DNA from: Kiritimatiellia bacterium
GTDB lineage: Bacteria > Verrucomicrobiota > Kiritimatiellia > RFP12 > UBA1067
Assembly: GCA_017395505.1 (NCBI GenBank)
Contig: JAFPUH010000019.1
Span: forward strand, 1 to 63,987
DNA length: 63,987 bases
Reading direction: 5' to 3'
Of this stretch, positions 20,818-30,120 are shown piece after piece; the stretch's first letter is position 1, and every line of letters starts with the position of its first letter. The notes under the pieces are model-generated. The model was not told the origin of the DNA, made no database searches, and saw only the letters and a program-made list of their open reading frames with translations. Made by a program: the position numbers and the translations under genes.

Positions 20818-21816
20818 CTACCTTCTCTTCTTTTTAAGCTTTGTCTCTATTGGCACGAACATGCTCGGGTTCTCCGCCCGCTTGATGATCTTTGCCGAAT
20901 ACTCGTCGCTGTAGTAGCGGTCGGTGGCCGTCCGGTCGCGCCGTCCGTTGTAGCGCCTGAGGGCCGTGGGCCATCCGTCGAAATAGCCTGCCTTTCGCAT
21001 GGCTGCCGGCTGGCCAGATGCGCCGAAGCCCTTTCGCGCAAGGTACTTTATCGCCGCCCTTATGTTGCCCTCGGCCGTACCCTCGTTGCGGCGGGACGGT
21101 TTCGAGAGCCCGACCTTCTGCTTTTCGGCGCCCCAGTCGCCCGGAACGTTCACCTGCAGAGGATCAACCTTCCATGCGGCGAGCGAGGTAGGTCCGTTGC
21201 CGCCCGACTCCTCGATCATGTGCGCCTTGACCATGGCCGGCGAAAGATCACTTATTTTCGCCGCCTGGGCGGTTGTTCCGCCGCACCACTGCGCCTTGTT
21301 GGCGTTGAATTCGTCGACAAGCCGCTGTATCAGGGCATCATGCCTCTGGTAGCGGGCATCCTCGAAGCCGCGGAACACCGGCACCCCCTGCTTGCCGGTC
21401 GCCGTGCGCGGGACCCTCACCTTGTTCGCCTTGGTCGGGAAATGCCGCCTTATCCAGCGCTCTATCTCGTGGACGACCTTCATTTCGTCGGGCGAAACGA
21501 ACCGCCTGTCGATATACAGTTCTCCCCATTCATCGAACGAAAAGCCGTTCGCGAGCCCGGCCATGTCAACGGTATATCGCTGGGCGCTGCACGGCGGGAT
21601 CTCGACTACGCCCCTCTTCGCCAGTATCGCATTGTGCTCCGCCTCGCGCCTTAGGGCCCTCTGCTGAATCTCAAACGCCTGCAATGCCAAAGGCGCGATC
21701 TCTGCGATCGCGTCCAGGTCGATCCGCACGACGATTTCGTCCGGTTCGGCGCATTCGGCAAACGACACGCAGCACACGGCCGCGACCGTACCAAAGGCTT
21801 TGGCGATGGAATTCAC
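20818..21816 (-). CDS. secreted lysozyme-like (lytic transglycosylase-type) protein
   Basis: A 332-residue exported protein with a signal peptide (VNSIAKAFGTVAAVCCVSFA, cut near AECA). The C-terminal half has the lysozyme-like pattern of AHMIEESGGNGPTSLAAWKV (a candidate catalytic Glu), then NIRAAIKYLARKGF and a later TALRRYNGRRD segment, as in SLT domains. The C-terminus is Lys/Arg-rich. The GTG at 21816 is chosen because it follows the signal-peptide reading and lies at the predicted transcription start of the promoter at 21823-21851. It probably cleaves peptidoglycan. Confidence 0.65.
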   Translation of the reverse strand: MNSIAKAFGTVAAVCCVSFAECAEPDEIVVRIDLDAIAEIAPLALQAFEIQQRALRREAEHNAILAKRGVVEIPPCSAQRYTVDMAGLANGFSFDEWGELYIDRRFVSPDEMKVVHEIERWIRRHFPTKANKVRVPRTATGKQGVPVFRGFEDARYQRHDALIQRLVDEFNANKAQWCGGTTAQAAKISDLSPAMVKAHMIEESGGNGPTSLAAWKVDPLQVNVPGDWGAEKQKVGLSKPSRRNEGTAEGNIRAAIKYLARKGFGASGQPAAMRKAGYFDGWPTALRRYNGRRDRTATDRYYSDEYSAKIIKRAENPSMFVPIETKLKKKRR

Positions 21817-21822
21817 GCGAAC

Positions 21823-21851
21823 ATAATACCAAAATTGCGTCCATTGTTCAA
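21823..21851 (-). promoter_or_regulatory. promoter of the lysozyme-like-dnaB-LUD operon
   Basis: Minus strand: TTGAAC (21846-21851), 17 bp, TATTAT (21823-21828) with TTTGG before the -10. It is interleaved with the divergent uvrB promoter. The GTG start at 21816 is 6 nt past the -10, so a leaderless mRNA is predicted. Confidence 0.7.
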
Positions 21852-21863
21852 TAATGGTATAAT
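21835..21863 (+). promoter_or_regulatory. promoter of uvrB
   Basis: TTGCGT (21835-21840), 17 bp, TATAAT (21858-21863) preceded by ATGG. The uvrB ATG at 21872 is 8 nt past the -10, which predicts an almost leaderless mRNA. It overlaps the divergent promoter on the other strand. Confidence 0.8.
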
Positions 21864-21871
21864 GTTCGTCA

Positions 21872-23839
21872 ATGGAATCGGTGTTCAAGCTAAAGTCGAA
21901 GTTCAAGCCTACCGGCGACCAGCCTGAGGCTGTCGCCGCGCTCTACGACGGTCTGAAACGCGGCGAAAACCGGCTGGTTCTGCAGGGGGTTACCGGCAGC
22001 GGCAAGACGTTCACAATGGCCAACCTCATACAGAAATGGGGACGTCCGACGCTCATACTATCCCACAACAAGACCCTCGCCGCCCAACTCTTCGCCGAGT
22101 TGAAGGAGTTCTTTCCAGAGAACGCCGTAGAATACTTCATCTCCTACTACGACTACTACCAGCCCGAGGCCTACATACCCCAGACCGACACGTACATCGA
22201 GAAGGATGCCTCGATCAACGAGGAGATCGAGCGCTACCGCCTGGCCGCGACAAACGCCCTTATCGCCCGCAGAGACGTCATAGTCGTCGCCTCGGTCTCT
22301 TGCATATACGGCCTTGGCGAGAGCGACGAATACCGCAACCTGGCCGTCGGCTTCAAGAACGGCGAGGCCATATCGCGCTCCGCCCTCATCTCAAAGCTTG
22401 TCGAGGCTCAGTATGCCCGCAACGACTTCGACTTCGCCCCTGGCGCATTCAGGGTGCGCGGCGACATACTGGACATATTCCCCGCCTACGAAACCGAGGC
22501 CATACGAGTCGAGTTCTTCGGAGACGAGATAGACGCCATACACAAGCTCGACCCGCTGACCGGCAAGCTGGGCGTAGCCCTGCCGAGCGCAGTAGTCACC
22601 CCCGCCAAGCAGTTCGTTATGGGCAAGGACAAGCTCGAGGCCGCCTTCACCCGAATCGAGGCCGAGCTTGCGGAGCGCCTCAAGTTCTTCGAGTCGAAGG
22701 GCAAGCTGCTCGAGGCGCAGCGCCTGAGGGAGCGCACCGAGTACGACATCGAGATGATACGCGAGCTGGGCTACTGCAACGGCATCGAGAACTACTCCCG
22801 GCCCCTTACAGGACGCGCCCCTGGCTCCGCACCAGAATGCCTGATCGACTACTTTCCCGACGACTTCCTGACGATAATCGACGAAAGTCACGTCTCGGTG
22901 CCTCAGATTCGCGCCATGTACAACGGCGATCAGGCGCGAAAGACGAAGCTCGTGGACTACGGCTTCCGCCTGCCAAGCGCGAAGGACAACCGTCCGCTCA
23001 AGTTCGACGAGTTCAACGCCAAGGTAAAGCAGATCGTCTACTGCTCGGCCACGCCCGGCGACTACGAATACTCCGAGTCGAAGACCGTCGCCGAACAGGT
23101 CATACGCCCGACTGGACTACTCGACCCCGTAATAGAGCTTCGTCCGCTGAAGAACCAGATCGACGACCTAATAGCCGAAATCGCGAAGGTCACGAAGGCG
23201 AAGGACCGCACCTTCGTCACTACCCTCACGAAGCGTTCCGCCGAAGACCTGACCCACTATCTGCACGATGCGGGGATTCGCGTGGAATACCTGCACTCCG
23301 ACATCGACGCCATTGAGCGCGTCGCCATACTGCAGCGCCTGCGCAAGGGAGATTTCGACGTTCTGGTCGGCATCAACCTTCTGCGCGAGGGCCTCGACAT
23401 ACCGGAAGTCGCGCTTGTCGCCATACTTGATGCGGACAAAGAGGGCTTTCTGAGGTCCACCACCTCGCTCGTCCAGACTGCCGGGCGCACGGCCCGCCAC
23501 GTCAACGGACGCGTCATACTCTACTGCGACCACAAGACGGACGCGATACGCGACCTCCTGCGCATAACGAAGTCGCACCGCGACAAGCAGATCGCCTACA
23601 ACGAGGCGCACGGCATAACCCCGCGCTCCGTCAAGCGCAAGATGAACGAATCCGCCTACGTGTTCAAGGCGGGCAAGGTTTCGGCGGCCCCGGTGCTCGA
23701 GCCGGGCGCGGCGACCCGCGACCAGCTGCTCGAGGAGCTCACGCGCGACATGCTCGTCGCGGCCGACAATCTTGAGTTCGAGCGGGCGGCCTATCTGCGC
23801 GATCAAATTAGGCAGTTGAAGAAGCAGGGCAAACTTTGA
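21872..23839 (+). CDS. uvrB: UvrABC excinuclease subunit B
   Basis: A 655-residue nucleotide-excision-repair helicase-like subunit that verifies damage and recruits UvrC. It has Walker A GVTGSGKTFTMANL, the DNA-clamping hairpin YYDYYQPEAYIPQTDTYIEKD-like region, the DESH box (IIDESHVSVPQ) and the C-terminal UVR motif (EFERAAYLRDQIRQLKK). It is full length. No SOS box is evident. Its last codons overlap the promoter of the downstream tRNA gene. Confidence 0.97.
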   Translation: MESVFKLKSKFKPTGDQPEAVAALYDGLKRGENRLVLQGVTGSGKTFTMANLIQKWGRPTLILSHNKTLAAQLFAELKEFFPENAVEYFISYYDYYQPEAYIPQTDTYIEKDASINEEIERYRLAATNALIARRDVIVVASVSCIYGLGESDEYRNLAVGFKNGEAISRSALISKLVEAQYARNDFDFAPGAFRVRGDILDIFPAYETEAIRVEFFGDEIDAIHKLDPLTGKLGVALPSAVVTPAKQFVMGKDKLEAAFTRIEAELAERLKFFESKGKLLEAQRLRERTEYDIEMIRELGYCNGIENYSRPLTGRAPGSAPECLIDYFPDDFLTIIDESHVSVPQIRAMYNGDQARKTKLVDYGFRLPSAKDNRPLKFDEFNAKVKQIVYCSATPGDYEYSESKTVAEQVIRPTGLLDPVIELRPLKNQIDDLIAEIAKVTKAKDRTFVTTLTKRSAEDLTHYLHDAGIRVEYLHSDIDAIERVAILQRLRKGDFDVLVGINLLREGLDIPEVALVAILDADKEGFLRSTTSLVQTAGRTARHVNGRVILYCDHKTDAIRDLLRITKSHRDKQIAYNEAHGITPRSVKRKMNESAYVFKAGKVSAAPVLEPGAATRDQLLEELTRDMLVAADNLEFERAAYLRDQIRQLKKQGKL

Positions 23840-23845
23840 TATAAT
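23816..23845 (+). promoter_or_regulatory. tRNA-Arg promoter inside the end of uvrB
   Basis: TTGAAG (23816-23821), 18 bp, TATAAT (23840-23845) with TTTGA before the -10. The -35 and spacer are within the uvrB coding sequence. Transcription should start near 23852, about 12 nt before the tRNA. Confidence 0.65.
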
Positions 23846-23863
23846 ACACGCCAACGCACCTGA

Positions 23864-23940
23864 GGGGTTGTAGCTCAACTGGACAGAGCGACGGTTTCCT
23901 AAACCGTAGGTTCCGGGTTCGATTCCCGGCAGCCCCACCA
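23864..23940 (+). tRNA. tRNA-Arg, anticodon CCT
   Basis: A complete 77-nt cloverleaf. The 7-bp acceptor stem pairs GGGGTTG with CAGCCCC (one G-T), the D stem is GCTC/GAGC, the anticodon stem is ACGGT/ACCGT with loop TTCCTAA giving anticodon CCT (positions 34-36), and the T arm is CCGGG-TTCGATT-CCCGG. The 3' CCA is encoded. It decodes AGG arginine codons, rare in this GC-rich sequence. Confidence 0.97.
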
Positions 23941-23963
23941 GAAAAAAGGCGTCGGAGCTCCCC

Positions 23964-25328
23964 ATGGACAACGTACCCTACAAGACATACCTCACCGAGA
24001 ACGAACTGCCTGACGCGTGGTACAACGTGCGCGCCGACATGAAGAAGAAGCCGGCGCCTCTTCTCAATCCCGCGACCCTCAAGCCCGTGACGGCCGAAGA
24101 GCTCGAGCATGTCTTCTGCAAGGAGTGCGTCCGTCAGGAGCTCGACAACGACACCCCCTTCATTCCGATCCCCGACGCGGTGCGCGACTTCTACCGCATG
24201 TACCGTCCCTCGCCCCTCGTGCGCGCGTACTTCCTTGAAAAGGCGCTCGGCACCCCGGCGAAGATCTACTACAAGTTTGAGGGCAACAACACGTCCGGCT
24301 CGCACAAGCTCAACAGCGCCATCGCCCAGGCCTACTATGCGAAGGCTCAGGGCCTGACCGACGTGACGACCGAAACCGGCGCCGGCCAGTGGGGCACCGC
24401 CCTTTCGATGGGCAGCGCGTTCTTCGGCCTCAAGTGCCACGTCTACATGGTGAAGTGCTCCTACGAGCAGAAGCCCTTCCGCCGCGAGGTCATGCGAACC
24501 TACGGCGCCGACGTCACGCCCTCGCCCTCGATGACTACCGACATCGGCCGCCTCATCAACCAGGAGCATCCCGGAACCACCGGTTCGCTCGGCTGCGCGA
24601 TCTCCGAGGCCGTCGAAACGGCGCTCAAGCTGCCCAACGCCCGCTACCTTCTCGGCAGCGTGCTCAACCAGGTCTGCCTGCACCAGTCCATAATCGGCCT
24701 CGAGACCAAGGCCGCGCTGGACAAGCTCGGCGTCAAGCCCGACGTGATCATCGGCTGCGCGGGCGGCGGCTCGAACCTGGCGGGCCTGATGGCTCCCTTC
24801 ATGGGCGAGAAGCTTCGCGGCGAGAACGACTACCGCATAATCGCCATCGAGCCGGCCAGCTGCCCTTCGCTCACTCGCGGACGCTACGCCTACGACTTCT
24901 GCGACACCGGCAGGGTGTGTCCCCTCGCGAAGATGTACACCCTCGGCGCGAACTTCATTCCCTCGGCCTCCCACGCCGGCGGGCTTCGCTACCACGGCAT
25001 GAGCTCGCTGATTTCCGAGCTCTACGACCAGAAGATGCTCGAGGCCAAGAGCGTCGAGCAGTCCAAGGTGTTCGAGGCCGCCACCCTCTTCGCCCGCACC
25101 GAAGGCACCCTGCCGGCTCCCGAGTCGTCGCACGCCATCCGAGCAGCGATCGACGAGGCCCTCCGCTGCAAGGAGGAAGGCCGCGAAGAGACGATCGTCT
25201 TCGGCCTCACCGGCACCGGCTACTTCGACATGACCGCCTACGCCAAGTTCAACGACGGCGAGATGGGCGACGTCATACCTACAGATGAAGATTTGGCAGC
25301 AGGTTTCGCCCTGCTGCCAAAGGTCTGA
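23964..25328 (+). CDS. trpB: tryptophan synthase beta chain, TrpB2 type
   Basis: A 454-residue PLP enzyme that condenses indole with serine. The PLP lysine sits in NTSGSHKLNSA and the phosphate-binding loop is GCAGGGSNLAG. The longer N-terminus and the motif LPDAWYNVRADMKKKPAP mark the TrpB2 (TrpB-like) subgroup, which usually works without TrpA. No trpA or other trp gene is nearby. It begins 23 bp after the tRNA and may be cotranscribed with it. Confidence 0.93.
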   Translation: MDNVPYKTYLTENELPDAWYNVRADMKKKPAPLLNPATLKPVTAEELEHVFCKECVRQELDNDTPFIPIPDAVRDFYRMYRPSPLVRAYFLEKALGTPAKIYYKFEGNNTSGSHKLNSAIAQAYYAKAQGLTDVTTETGAGQWGTALSMGSAFFGLKCHVYMVKCSYEQKPFRREVMRTYGADVTPSPSMTTDIGRLINQEHPGTTGSLGCAISEAVETALKLPNARYLLGSVLNQVCLHQSIIGLETKAALDKLGVKPDVIIGCAGGGSNLAGLMAPFMGEKLRGENDYRIIAIEPASCPSLTRGRYAYDFCDTGRVCPLAKMYTLGANFIPSASHAGGLRYHGMSSLISELYDQKMLEAKSVEQSKVFEAATLFARTEGTLPAPESSHAIRAAIDEALRCKEEGREETIVFGLTGTGYFDMTAYAKFNDGEMGDVIPTDEDLAAGFALLPKV

Positions 25329-25350
25329 GTCGATCTGGATCCGGCTTTTA

Positions 25351-27747
25351 CTACCGACCCTTGCCCGCGGCCTTTGCCTCGCGGGCCTTTTCGATCGCCT
25401 TCTGCGTATCGATGACTGCCGCCGAGCCGGGTATCAGCTTCAGCGCCTTCTGCACGTTTATCTCGGCCGCGTCGAGCTTGCCTAGCGTCAGCTGGATCAT
25501 CGCCAGGTTGTTGTATACGGCGGGCTCGTTCGGCTTGCGGACGAGGCAGCGCTTCAGATACTCCTCGGCGCGTGTCAGCTGGTTCTCCTTGAGATAGTAC
25601 ATGCCCATCGCGAAGTTGGCGTCGGCGTTGTCGGGCTCGGCCGCGAGGATCGTCTCGGCGTACATCTTGCCCATCGAGAAGTCGGCTCGGACGAGCGCCA
25701 GCTGCAGCCCCTCCCGCGTGGTCAGCGTCTGGCTCATGCGGTCGCTCTGCTGGCGGATGTTCTTTATCATGCTCTTGTACGTCTCGTTGACGTCGTTGAG
25801 CTTCGCCGCCAGATCGGACTCCTCGATGGCGGTATTGGCGTCGCCGGCGAGATCGGCCTGCTCGGCGCGGTAGGTGCAGGCGCGCGAAAGGCGCCACAGC
25901 ACGTTGAAGAACGCGCGGCGGGCCTCCTCGTCGGTGCAGTCCTTCAGCCCGTCGCTGCAGATCTCAAGGGCACGCGCCGCCAGGGCATGCGCACGCTCGA
26001 TGCCCGCAAGGCGCTCGTTGTCGTCGGCCCAGCCGGCGGGACGCGACACGATGCCGCCCACGGGAGGCAGCGGCTTGCCGTCGCGCTTCCAAAGGTCGTA
26101 GCCGAGCTGGATCGCGCAGTTCTTGAGCTTCTGCGGCCTGTCGCGTATCCACGACCTGAGGCCCATCGCCGCGTCGAAGTTGAAGGAGAAGCTGTCCTCC
26201 TTGTCGTCCTTGAGTCCGCGCGTACGCAGGTAGACCGTGTAGGGCGAACTGCCGCCCATCATCGAAAGGCACTTCAGCGAGCCGCCGTACTGGTGGCTGT
26301 TCAGTTCGATCGGGATGTCGAGGTTGCCGTCGGAGAACATGTACTCCGCATCGCCAGCCTCGGCGACCATAGCGGCTATCGAATCCCTGATGAGCGCGAG
26401 CACAGCCCTCGTCGAACTCTTGGTGCGCCCGGGCAGCATTAGCAGCACGAGCACCAGGGGAATCACCACCACGCCCGTGCGCCTTATGAGCGTAGAAAGG
26501 CGCGAACCGACCTGCGGCGTCTCCTGATCGTCGTCTTCGACGCCGAACTGGCGAATCGCCAAATGAAGATGATCACGGCAGAGCGAGTCCACACCAAGTA
26601 TCATCACACCACCCGCCACCGTGAAGGCCGCCAGCAACGCGCCCACCTGCAGCAGATAGGGCGATATGTGCCCCGCGTAGCTCCAGAACCAGAGCTCGGG
26701 GATGGGTCCGCTCTGCATTATCGCAACAATGCCGCAGACGAAGAACACCATGCCGGTCGCATACGAAAGGAACACCTCTTCGTCGGATGCCTCGGGGAAG
26801 CGCACAATCGTTATTATGAACGGCGTAAGGCAGGCGCCGATTAGAAGAATCCAGCCAGCGAGGTCGGCGGCCTGCGATATGCGAGCCCAGTAGCCAAGCA
26901 GGTAGTCGAGCGGAATCGACCCCACCGTCGCGCCGATAGCGTCCAGTCCACCGTGCGAAACGTAAGTCCAGCAGTTGAGCAGCACGCCGATTATGAACGA
27001 CGCGATGAAGATGAACGTCATGTACCACTTGCCGACGGCGATCACCTCGGGACGGAAGAACGGCGACTCGAGAATAGGAAGCAACTTGAGAACCACGAAG
27101 TTCAACGCCACGAACACCGCTAGGAAGAAGAAACCCATCGGCGACTCCGCACTGAGAAGGCCCAGCATGACGGCGCAGATGTAGGCGTAGCGGATGAGTC
27201 CCTTTCTCAGGAAGAGGAAGTAGAACTCTATCGCGCAGAGCGTGAGGGCCACCAGTATCGTCGGCTCGGAAAGCGACTGTCCGGCGTTCCATATAGGGTC
27301 GGTGCAGATGAACGCGAACGTGCCGACGACGCTGGCGATCTTTACGACCAGCGAGCGGCGCGGGGAGCGCTGCGGACGCGCACGCATGATGAACACGAGC
27401 ATTTCGCGTATCGTTGCATATACCAGCGTCGCGATAATGGCGAGGGAGATGTGGCCAAGAATGCGCAGAACAGTGGGTGCCGCACCCATGCCGAAGATGG
27501 AGTAGACGAGGCTCGAAGCGAATGTGAAGTAGCCGGGCAGAATGCCAACCGCGGGACGAACCCCGGCCGCAACAGCCGTCTCTTGCCAAAGGTCGGGCAA
27601 TATGGTGGGATAGCCCCAAACCGTCAGGCCGAGGAAGGCCAGAACGCCCAATCCTGCCGCAATAGCGAAATCGCCCAGTCCGAACTTCTCGGCCTGGGCG
27701 ATTTCGGCGGCAATGTCATCAACTGCTACCGCCGTATTCTTGTTCAT
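25351..27747 (-). CDS. large multi-pass membrane protein with C-terminal TPR repeats
   Basis: A 798-residue protein with about ten transmembrane segments in residues 25-450 and a long soluble C-terminal part. TPR-like helices are clearest from about residue 670 (FAMGMYYLKENQLTRAEEYL, then NLAMIQLTLGKLDAAEINVQ). It resembles PVC-type membrane/TPR proteins of unknown function, similar in plan to the gene at 177-1937. The ATG overlaps the stop of the PEP-CTERM gene by 4 bp, so the two are translated together, which suggests a role in surface protein export or glycosylation. Confidence 0.65.
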   Translation of the reverse strand: MNKNTAVAVDDIAAEIAQAEKFGLGDFAIAAGLGVLAFLGLTVWGYPTILPDLWQETAVAAGVRPAVGILPGYFTFASSLVYSIFGMGAAPTVLRILGHISLAIIATLVYATIREMLVFIMRARPQRSPRRSLVVKIASVVGTFAFICTDPIWNAGQSLSEPTILVALTLCAIEFYFLFLRKGLIRYAYICAVMLGLLSAESPMGFFFLAVFVALNFVVLKLLPILESPFFRPEVIAVGKWYMTFIFIASFIIGVLLNCWTYVSHGGLDAIGATVGSIPLDYLLGYWARISQAADLAGWILLIGACLTPFIITIVRFPEASDEEVFLSYATGMVFFVCGIVAIMQSGPIPELWFWSYAGHISPYLLQVGALLAAFTVAGGVMILGVDSLCRDHLHLAIRQFGVEDDDQETPQVGSRLSTLIRRTGVVVIPLVLVLLMLPGRTKSSTRAVLALIRDSIAAMVAEAGDAEYMFSDGNLDIPIELNSHQYGGSLKCLSMMGGSSPYTVYLRTRGLKDDKEDSFSFNFDAAMGLRSWIRDRPQKLKNCAIQLGYDLWKRDGKPLPPVGGIVSRPAGWADDNERLAGIERAHALAARALEICSDGLKDCTDEEARRAFFNVLWRLSRACTYRAEQADLAGDANTAIEESDLAAKLNDVNETYKSMIKNIRQQSDRMSQTLTTREGLQLALVRADFSMGKMYAETILAAEPDNADANFAMGMYYLKENQLTRAEEYLKRCLVRKPNEPAVYNNLAMIQLTLGKLDAAEINVQKALKLIPGSAAVIDTQKAIEKAREAKAAGKGR

Positions 27748-28265
27748 GCAATTCTCCTGTTCTTGCGCTTAAGGCCAAGGAAAGCCGCACCAAAGAGCAT
27801 CAGCATCGCGCTTGTCGGCTCAGGAACAGCCGCGAACGAACCGCCGTGCCATGTTGTAAGAGTTGGTGGGATAACAGACAAATCCGCTGTAATAGGCGCA
27901 TCGTTCACATAGGAGCCCCATTCAGAGGAAGATATCGTCTGACTTTTCGCAATGATGCTACCACTACTATTATACATCTCGATATAATAGGAGTAACCTT
28001 CAACAACTAGTGACGAATAGGATTCGCCAACATACCCCAAAGAAACTACCGACCCTTCAGAATCATAGGTAGTCGACACCATAGTTCCAGCAGCACCTTC
28101 CTGTACAAGCTTAAAATATCCACCAGGAGTGTAGGCAAAACCCTCACCATGATCAGTGGCATTATAGGCCGTAATCTCATCATCCCTAACTTGCCAATAT
28201 AAGTAAGATGCATTGACAGCATACGTTACAATCGCGACAAATGTTGCTATAAAAATCTTCTTCAT
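27744..28265 (-). CDS. PEP-CTERM surface protein
   Basis: A 173-residue exported protein with an N-terminal signal (MKKIFIATFVAIVTYAVNA) and a C-terminal PEP-CTERM sorting signal: VPEPTSAMLMLFGAAFLGLK followed by KRKNRR. This tripartite tail is normally recognised by an exosortase, which is not in this window. The middle is Tyr/Ser-rich with no recognised domain. Base composition is visibly more AT-rich than the flanking genes. Confidence 0.88.
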   Translation of the reverse strand: MKKIFIATFVAIVTYAVNASYLYWQVRDDEITAYNATDHGEGFAYTPGGYFKLVQEGAAGTMVSTTYDSEGSVVSLGYVGESYSSLVVEGYSYYIEMYNSSGSIIAKSQTISSSEWGSYVNDAPITADLSVIPPTLTTWHGGSFAAVPEPTSAMLMLFGAAFLGLKRKNRRIA

Positions 28266-28296
28266 CCTGATTATCCTTTTCTAAAGACGTCCACTC

Positions 28297-29040
28297 TTAG
28301 TTAGCGCTTGGGATGGAATTCCAAGTAATCGTAAGAGCCCCACTATTTGTTTCTGCACGCTGATACCAAAAGCCACGCCCTGCAGGAATCATAGCAGTAT
28401 GTTCAACAGCATACTTTGACCTAGTCCACTTGTATGTCGGCGACTCAGTCGTTCCTACATTCATGTAGGTGAAATAGTTAACGCCATCAACTGTAATCCT
28501 ATCTCCAATGCAATCTCCACTAAATGTTGCATATGTATTGAAATCAACAGCTGACGTAGACGCGCAAGGCGGCGCAAGCAAGAACCATTTCCCTGCACTT
28601 CCTTCCGTTATCACCGTCGCATAAGTAGCGGAGGTTCCAACCTGCCCAACAACATAAACCGTATCAGGCAAATCTCCGGTTGTGGAAAGGACTACCGCGT
28701 TGCCTTGGGGCAATACTTTTGTTGCGGGATCCACTTCAGAGGCTTCTTTCCACTGACCAGCTTCGAGACTCCATGTTTCATACTCCCCAGCACTGGTATT
28801 GTACCATGTGAGCTTCGTAACTCCTGTTCCTGTTGGCAGACCAGCAGTCTTCACAAGGTTGGAAACTGCGATATTCCCACCGGTGCCTTCTGCGACCCAA
28901 GGGATGGAGAGTATCACCTGTTTCCTGCTGGCAGTACTGACCGGCATCACACCGAGGACATAATCGGTATCGACCGTTGTTGTATCAGCAGATACAACCC
29001 CCGCAATCAGAAGCGATGCTACCAAAAATGATTTCTTCAT
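28297..29040 (-). CDS. secreted protein of unknown function with C-terminal AGRGFWYQ motif
   Basis: A 247-residue protein with a signal peptide (MKKSFLVASLLIAGVVSA) and a beta-rich, Thr/Val/Gly-rich body. It contains GKWFLLAPPC and, near the end, IPAGRGFWYQRAE, a motif seen in some Verrucomicrobia secreted proteins (not verified). The ATG at 29040 is chosen for the signal peptide and the preceding ribosome site. It is AT-richer than the core genes. Function is unknown; an extracellular or surface location is likely. Confidence 0.6.
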   Translation of the reverse strand: MKKSFLVASLLIAGVVSADTTTVDTDYVLGVMPVSTASRKQVILSIPWVAEGTGGNIAVSNLVKTAGLPTGTGVTKLTWYNTSAGEYETWSLEAGQWKEASEVDPATKVLPQGNAVVLSTTGDLPDTVYVVGQVGTSATYATVITEGSAGKWFLLAPPCASTSAVDFNTYATFSGDCIGDRITVDGVNYFTYMNVGTTESPTYKWTRSKYAVEHTAMIPAGRGFWYQRAETNSGALTITWNSIPSAN

Positions 29041-29059
29041 TTCAGGGACCCTTTCAAAT

Positions 29060-29863
29060 TTACTTTTCAATCTTGATCGGCTGACGAACAACCTGGAAGA
29101 AGCTCGCATCCGAAGCGGAAATCTCGAATGGCACAGTCTCGCCATCCGCCACAACGGTCTTCGGAGTCTCAAGACTGTAGCTCGTCATCGTGGAGGGCGT
29201 CGAACCCATCTTCACATTGTACTTAAGGCCAGGCACCATATCAGCAACGCTGATCTTCACAGTCGCATTGTCGACAAACTTGAAGTCGACGATACGCGGC
29301 TTCTTGGTATCGGCCGGCACGGCAGACTCGCTCCATGCGCCGACATCCGCATCATCAACGACATCAGACTTCGCAGCCGTGTTCTGACCAAGCGCCGCCT
29401 CGGCGGTGTAGCTACCGGAGACCGACACGCCGTTCAGGCTCGTATCAGGTACGCGAACACCATCGTTGTTGGTCGTAACCTTCGCGACATCAGTACCCTC
29501 GGCGTTGCGAGTATCGAGAAGGTACACGAAGTAGTTGCCGCCCTCCTTCACCAAATCGGAATCGGCCTGAAATACCGTGAACTTGCAACCGACGTTGCCG
29601 TCCTCATAAACCTTGGCGCGAGGCATCATGTCGAAGATGATGTCACCCTCTACCGCAGGCTTGAAGTCATACGTTATGCCGCCAAACTCGGCATTCGGCG
29701 ACCAGCAAAGCGCATACCACTCGCCAGGCAGAACCTTAGTTCCGTCAGCGTATCTATCGTTCGTAGACCAAAATGACACAAGCACGTTGAGCGCGTCACC
29801 AGCGAACGCGCCAGCGGCGAATACAGCCGTAGCTAGAGTAAAACAGAACTTAGAGAACTTCAT
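29060..29863 (-). CDS. secreted protein of unknown function
   Basis: A 267-residue exported protein with signal peptide MKFSKFCFTLATAVFAAGAFA. The mature part is beta-rich with FVYLLDTRNAEGTDVAK and a Fn3-like C-terminal stretch (KPRIVDFKFVDNATVKISV). It ends in the basic PIKIEK. It is the first gene of a small leftward group with the next secreted protein (19-bp gap), driven by a near-consensus promoter at 29895-29924, so high expression is likely. Function is unknown. Confidence 0.6.
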   Translation of the reverse strand: MKFSKFCFTLATAVFAAGAFAGDALNVLVSFWSTNDRYADGTKVLPGEWYALCWSPNAEFGGITYDFKPAVEGDIIFDMMPRAKVYEDGNVGCKFTVFQADSDLVKEGGNYFVYLLDTRNAEGTDVAKVTTNNDGVRVPDTSLNGVSVSGSYTAEAALGQNTAAKSDVVDDADVGAWSESAVPADTKKPRIVDFKFVDNATVKISVADMVPGLKYNVKMGSTPSTMTSYSLETPKTVVADGETVPFEISASDASFFQVVRQPIKIEK

Positions 29864-29894
29864 TGTGCCTTCTCCTTCCTTTACATCAACGTGA

Positions 29895-29924
29895 ATTATA
29901 CCAAATTGGGCGGACGCCTGTCAA
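29895..29924 (-). promoter_or_regulatory. strong consensus promoter for the secreted-protein genes
   Basis: Minus strand: perfect TTGACA (29919-29924), 18 bp, perfect TATAAT (29895-29900) with TTTGG before it. The leader to the ATG at 29863 is about 25 nt. Confidence 0.85.
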
Positions 29925-30120
29925 CGCCCCCAAGGAAGATTTTTTCGGTCAGGCGAAGCGTTGAATCCAGTTGAGTCAAGCGCTTCATTCACCAGATCTG
30001 AAAGGCATCTTCAGCTATGTCACAAAAGCTCCATCTTCGGCAATCCACGACATGGCCTTTGGAGGTTCATCTGCGCCCCACCGACGATGCGAGGTGAGTC
30101 CACCGGGACTTCGCCAAGAG

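Noticed and set aside
18671-20914. 747-codon plus-strand frame
   Set aside because: Shadow of the LUD and dnaB genes, spanning two real genes and their spacer.
23808-25133. 441-codon minus-strand frame
   Set aside because: It covers the tRNA and trpB in reverse; trpB on the plus strand has full family motifs.
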